Below are positions 61,063 through 64,000 of a DNA stretch of 64,000 nt, piece by piece. Each line of letters opens with the position of its first letter. Position 1 is the stretch's first letter. The stretch comes from Candidatus Poseidoniaceae archaeon (GTDB taxonomy: Archaea; Thermoplasmatota; Poseidoniia; Poseidoniales; Poseidoniaceae), in assembly GCA_938030705.1 (NCBI GenBank), contig CALHIR010000003.1, forward strand, positions 62,001 to 126,000. Direction: 5' to 3'. Under the pieces are notes generated by a model, which saw only the letters and a list, made by a program, of their open reading frames with translations, was not told the DNA's origin and did not search any database. The translations under genes and the position numbers were made by a program.

Positions 61063-61470
61063 ATCCCATCTCTCCTGCCGATTTTCTTCGGCTTACTTTC
61101 CTGTCGGCCTCGGCCCCTAATATATTCTTCGTAGGATAAAATATCATTTCCAACTACAATTGACGCATAATGCATGCTTCAACCAATTGAAATATAGAAA
61201 AAAAATCATTTTTTGATGTCGCATAACGCGTTAAACTGCAGTTGAAATGTTTTGTTCATCCGAGATAATTTCATTCGCCTTCCCAATTGAAAACCATTTA
61301 TTTGGAACAGATCTCGCCTCGGAACCATCTGAGGTGACAAAAGCGAACAAAAATTCAAAAAACAAATTGAAAATTCAGAAATAATTCGTTTTTTTGGGCC
61401 CCCCCTCACCCCGCACTGACCAGAAGGGAGGACAAGGAGTCTTGATGAAGACCGTCTGCTTCGCAAGACC
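61063..61470. other. 408-bp AT-rich intergenic region with repeated CAATTGA motifs
   Basis: No supported gene apart from a possible 9-codon leader frame at its right end. CAATTGA occurs at 61157, 61184 and 61284, with relatives CAGTTGA at 61239 and AAATTGA at 61364. A T7 run at 61389 is followed by GGG and a C7 run. The base composition is far more AT-rich than the flanks. It resembles the spacer at 3342-3667, which carries CAATTG inside its paired palindromes. Confidence 0.55.
61118..61126 (-). promoter_or_regulatory. TATA box of the PRC-barrel gene
   Basis: AATATATTA, 56-64 bases before the ATG at 61062. The predicted start near 61095 leaves a leader of about 33 bases with the AGGAGAG site. 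Confidence 0.55.
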
Positions 61471-61474
61471 ATGA
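61445..61474 (+). CDS. Possible 9-residue leader peptide
   Basis: ATG at 61445, after GGAGG and AAGGAG sites, opens a frame encoding MKTVCFARP. Its stop TGA overlaps the next gene's ATG (ATGA). The coupling geometry is that of a leader peptide or a ribosome-loading frame. It is too short for independent support, and it may only be the true ribosome site lying close to the start. Confidence 0.3.
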   Translation: MKTVCFARP

Positions 61475-62271
61475 CCGTCGTGGCCCTGCTCGCTGATGCC
61501 GAGCACGTGCTCTTCGCGGCTGTACTGGAACGAGGCATGATGGAAGGCCTCACCTTTACGGTGCCACCAGAAGCGTTGCCACCACTCCAACAACGCTATG
61601 CTATGGCCTTGAAGTCCTTCCCCGACGCCATCCAAGGGCAAAAGGCGCACTTGACTGCAGACTGGTCGATCGAACTCATTGGAGACCAACGACCCACTAC
61701 CCTCAACTCGGCCCGCCGCCGCATGAAGATTGGTTTTGACGTGGACGAAGGCATAAAGTCAGAGGATGGCACCTTCGTCAGCGTCCATGGCATGCTCCCT
61801 CCAGCAAAGAATTCGAACGATGCAAGGGTGTTTCGTACGTGGCTTGAGCATCACCAAACGAACACACAACCTGACCTGAGCGGCCAACCTCGGCATTGGT
61901 GTGACCGGTCAGACCTCGCCTACGCCATCGTTGAACTTCTCAAAAGCGAACCAACAGAGAACTGGTTCAATTTGAGCGGACGACGCCAATGGACACTCAA
62001 CGAAACTTGGATGGAATTCAGTGAACTCATGAATCGAACCAAGGCCGGAAAAACCGGTCGTTTCAACATCCATCACCTCGAAGCAAGGGGCGTCCCATCC
62101 ATCAAGGCCGTAAGCGTGGAATCAACAAGCGCTGTGTACAACCGACCATCACTGCATGCGATTCATGCTTTTTTGGAAGAGCGAGACGGAGAAGGTTGGC
62201 GTCCAAAAACGCCGCTTCGCCATAGCCTCATGTTCGTTATAGCCATGCACGACGAGCATCAAGCTTTGTGA
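61471..62271 (+). CDS. Soluble protein of unknown function
   Basis: A 266-residue protein with no signal peptide or membrane helix. The N-terminal part is alpha/beta (TVVALLADAEHVLFAAVLER), without a GxxGxxG nucleotide loop. The C-terminal half (WCDRSDLAYAIVELLKSEPT, then ENWFNLSGRRQWTLNETWME) faintly recalls the substrate half of extended short-chain dehydrogenases, but this is weak. The ATG at 61471 follows a tiny overlapping frame. The 3' end overlaps deoxyhypusine synthase by 13 bases, tail to tail. Third-codon base use matches the neighbours, so I consider it a real gene. Confidence 0.6.
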   Translation: MTVVALLADAEHVLFAAVLERGMMEGLTFTVPPEALPPLQQRYAMALKSFPDAIQGQKAHLTADWSIELIGDQRPTTLNSARRRMKIGFDVDEGIKSEDGTFVSVHGMLPPAKNSNDARVFRTWLEHHQTNTQPDLSGQPRHWCDRSDLAYAIVELLKSEPTENWFNLSGRRQWTLNETWMEFSELMNRTKAGKTGRFNIHHLEARGVPSIKAVSVESTSAVYNRPSLHAIHAFLEERDGEGWRPKTPLRHSLMFVIAMHDEHQAL

Positions 62272-63275
62272 GGCTCACTGAAAAGATCAGCACCCAAGAG
62301 CGGGAGCAAAAGACTCGCATCGCCTTCAACACAGACATGTGGGGCTTCTGGACGCATCTTGCCCCAGGAGATCGCTTCTCGAAGGCGAGCACCTGAGAGG
62401 CTACCATCGTGTTCGGGAGCCGTGGTGATGTAAACGGCGCTGTCAAGGCCCCCTCGGTATTGATTCCACCAAATCACGTGATGCTTGGAAATGCCACCAC
62501 CAACCATGAGGGCATTGGAAGTTTCCACATCCCACGTCAAATCACTCATGATCTGCTCATCGGCAAGGGTATCAAGATGGAAATCCCGGTGTTTTTGCCG
62601 AAACATGAACAATTGAGCCCCAATGGAGCCATCGGTAATACCGGGAATGCAAACAGGAATCCGATGTTTGGCAGCCCAATAAATCAGGGTATCGGGCGTA
62701 CCGATACGTTCACCGAGTTCCCAAACGAGATGAATTGAGCCAAAGCCAAGCCATGCGTCGGCGCCCGTTTTCTCCGTTTGGGCGAGCCGGTCGTTGTAAA
62801 TGTCCTCGAGAACGGGAAGAACCACGGCCTCAATGATTTCACCGTAGGATGCATTGGGGACGATTACGTTGCCCAAACGCATTAATTCGTGTTCACCCAA
62901 TTCAACGTCATCAAGGTCAAACGAGCCGTGGTAATAGTGTTTGAAGGCCCGTGCGATATCATGGTCAAGCGTGCCACAGGTGGTGGAAACAACGTTGAAC
63001 ATCTTCCGCTTGATGGCTTCCACAAAAAAGCCGCGTGTGCCCGTTGCGCACAGGCATGCAGGGAAAGAAAGCCAGTTGGATACTTTTGACACATCGGCAT
63101 CAACAGCATCAATTTCACCCTTCATGTCCGAAAGGATGGCTCGTGCCTCGGCGAATTTGGTCGCAGTGAACCCTCCGGCTTGCGCCATCTGTTCTATCAG
63201 TGCCCGAGGCGTTGTGGCCTTGGAGAAATCATAGTCAACCACGGGGACGTCAAAGGCATCAGGATCGACAGCCAT
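62259..63275 (-). CDS. dys: Deoxyhypusine synthase
   Basis: A 338-residue enzyme that uses spermidine and NAD to modify one lysine of aIF5A, the first step of hypusine synthesis. NVVSTTCGTLDHDIARAF and KHYYHGSFD are family signatures near residues 95-120. GSIHLVWELGERI, IPVCIPGITDGSIGAQLFMF and the C-terminal GGGISKHHVIWWNQYRGGLD (catalytic lysine in SKHH) are present, followed by AVYITTAPEHDGSLSGARL. The ATG at 63275 is used. It is transcribed toward the unknown gene, and uvrB ends 51 bases upstream on the same strand. Confidence 0.95.
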   Translation of the reverse strand: MAVDPDAFDVPVVDYDFSKATTPRALIEQMAQAGGFTATKFAEARAILSDMKGEIDAVDADVSKVSNWLSFPACLCATGTRGFFVEAIKRKMFNVVSTTCGTLDHDIARAFKHYYHGSFDLDDVELGEHELMRLGNVIVPNASYGEIIEAVVLPVLEDIYNDRLAQTEKTGADAWLGFGSIHLVWELGERIGTPDTLIYWAAKHRIPVCIPGITDGSIGAQLFMFRQKHRDFHLDTLADEQIMSDLTWDVETSNALMVGGGISKHHVIWWNQYRGGLDSAVYITTAPEHDGSLSGARLREAISWGKMRPEAPHVCVEGDASLLLPLLGADLFSEPHKA

Positions 63276-63326
63276 GCCCCTACCTCGCGGCTTTGCTTCA
63301 TGAAGGTGGCCCTCGGTGCGCTTGGG

Positions 63327-64000
63327 TTAATCGTTCCAGCGTTCCAATTCATGGAGCCGATCTCGGAGCCGAGCAGCCTCTTCGAAATCAAGGTCTTTCG
63401 CCGCCTCATTCATGGCCTGGCGCAACGATTCCATGAGGGCTGATCGTTCATCTGGCGACAAGGATGCGGCGAGGTCGTCGGGTTCATCATATGTCAATTT
63501 AGAATTTGAATTTTCAATTGCATTATTCGGATTCTCTGTTGCGCCCCACGAACCCGCACCAAGGCGTAAGCGCTGCGCCCAGTCCCCGTCCTTACGCCCT
63601 CCCTTTTTGGCGATGAGACGACGTTTTCCATCCGTGGAGGTGGTGGTTCCCGTCACGGTAGCATCTTCGGTTTGACCCATCACCGGGAGGGCCTTGACGA
63701 TGGTCTTCGGCGTGATGCCCAAGGCCTCGTTGTTGGCTTGTTGGCGTTGACGACGTTCCAGCGTTTGTCGAATGGCGGCTTCCATGGCCGGTGAAAATCC
63801 ATCGGCGTAGAGAAGCACTTTGCCGTTCTCGTTTCGTGCCGCCCGACCGATGGTTTGCAAAAGGCTGCGTTCGTTGCGGAGGAAACCTTGTCGGTCGGCG
63901 TCGAAAATAGCAACGAGACTGACCTCAGGGATGTCAAGTCCTTCCCGAAGCAAGTTGATGCCAACGATGACGTCAATGTGCCCGTGGCGCAACGCATTGA
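63327..64000 (-). CDS. uvrB: UvrABC system protein B, C-terminal part (5' end off window)
   Basis: The 3' 224 codons of the excision-repair helicase. Helicase motifs V and VI are visible in [20 protein letters not shown] and [21 protein letters not shown] final UVR helix pair ([20 protein letters not shown]) contacts UvrC. Between them lies a linker of about 100 residues, somewhat long, whose AT-rich part ([12 protein letters not shown]) differs from the surrounding composition. uvrB is bacterial in origin and found in some archaea through transfer. The frame is open to the right edge, so the start is outside. Confidence 0.95.
   Translation of the reverse strand, partial: NALRHGHIDVIVGINLLREGLDIPEVSLVAIFDADRQGFLRNERSLLQTIGRAARNENGKVLLYADGFSPAMEAAIRQTLERRQRQQANNEALGITPKTIVKALPVMGQTEDATVTGTTTSTDGKRRLIAKKGGRKDGDWAQRLRLGAGSWGATENPNNAIENSNSKLTYDEPDDLAASLSPDERSALMESLRQAMNEAAKDLDFEEAARLRDRLHELERWND

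Noticed and set aside
61206..61689. Minus-strand frames of about 100-115 codons over the AT-rich spacer
   Set aside because: They cross homopolymer runs, have no recognisable sequence, and overlap the better-supported plus-strand gene.
1..64000. CRISPR arrays, insertion sequences, integrases or phage genes
   Set aside because: I saw no regularly spaced direct repeats outside the gar1 tail and coding calcium repeats, and no transposase, integrase or capsid-like protein.

Overview
The window looks like a gene-dense chromosomal piece of a planktonic euryarchaeon. Archaeal markers are a two-subunit aspartate carbamoyltransferase (PyrB plus zinc-binding PyrI), CDC48/VAT, the L7Ae-S28e-L24e-NDK-aIF5B operon, deoxyhypusine synthase, Gar1 and TATA boxes about 25 bp before starts. 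Mixed with these are genes of bacterial flavour (uvrB, an actinobacterial-type sdhCAB, AcnA, a zinc P-type ATPase). Together with giant secreted repeat proteins and long coiled-coil proteins, this fits Marine Group II (Poseidoniales). That placement is inference from gene content, not a phylogeny.

Layout. 1-3341: a partial membrane protein, pyrB-pyrI, and a convergent tRNA-thiolation enzyme. 3342-7450: an AT-rich spacer with paired palindromes, then a Roadblock protein, a 1058-residue Roadblock/coiled-coil protein and a small membrane protein. 7445-11540: a minus-strand cluster of DUF58, DUF4350-like and polytopic membrane proteins. 11643-14178: a PRC-barrel protein and CDC48. 14368-19561: an aldehyde dehydrogenase and the succinate dehydrogenase operon. 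19656-25113: small membrane proteins, an ABC exporter and a secreted protein. 25162-27296: a Gar1 with RGG repeats and two RanBP2-type zinc fingers, then a TPR/membrane protein. 27528-34223: a 2231-residue surface protein. 34357-41879: an unknown protein, aconitase, a membrane-tethered cyclophilin and 2-oxoacid:ferredoxin oxidoreductase. 41930-47067: a DUF2135 protein, a ROK kinase, a HAD phosphatase and a P1B ATPase. 47135-53142: an HTH protein, a zinc-ribbon protein, a second long coiled-coil protein and a thrombospondin-3-repeat surface protein. 53139-55783: a ribbon-helix-helix pair, ParA and MoxR. 55882-60402: the translation operon, prs and tRNA-Ile(GAU). 60478-64000: a PRC-barrel protein, an AT-rich spacer, an unrecognised protein, deoxyhypusine synthase and the uvrB 3' end.

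Functionally, aconitase, 2-oxoacid:ferredoxin oxidoreductase and succinate dehydrogenase cover three TCA-cycle steps. PyrB/PyrI, Prs and NDK serve nucleotide synthesis. The envelope share is large: three big secreted or anchored proteins, an exporter, a tethered cyclophilin and the DUF58/MoxR set.

The most unusual element is the Gar1. It carries an archaeal pseudouridylation-RNP core fused to a tail with the RGG plus RanBP2-finger composition known from eukaryotic FUS/EWS/TAF15, and the tail contains a recent-looking 312-bp duplication. Second are the two coiled-coil loci (Roadblock-associated and surface-protein-associated), which could be parts of an undescribed scaffold. Start codons were chosen from Shine-Dalgarno or TATA spacing, so several differ from the longest reading frame.
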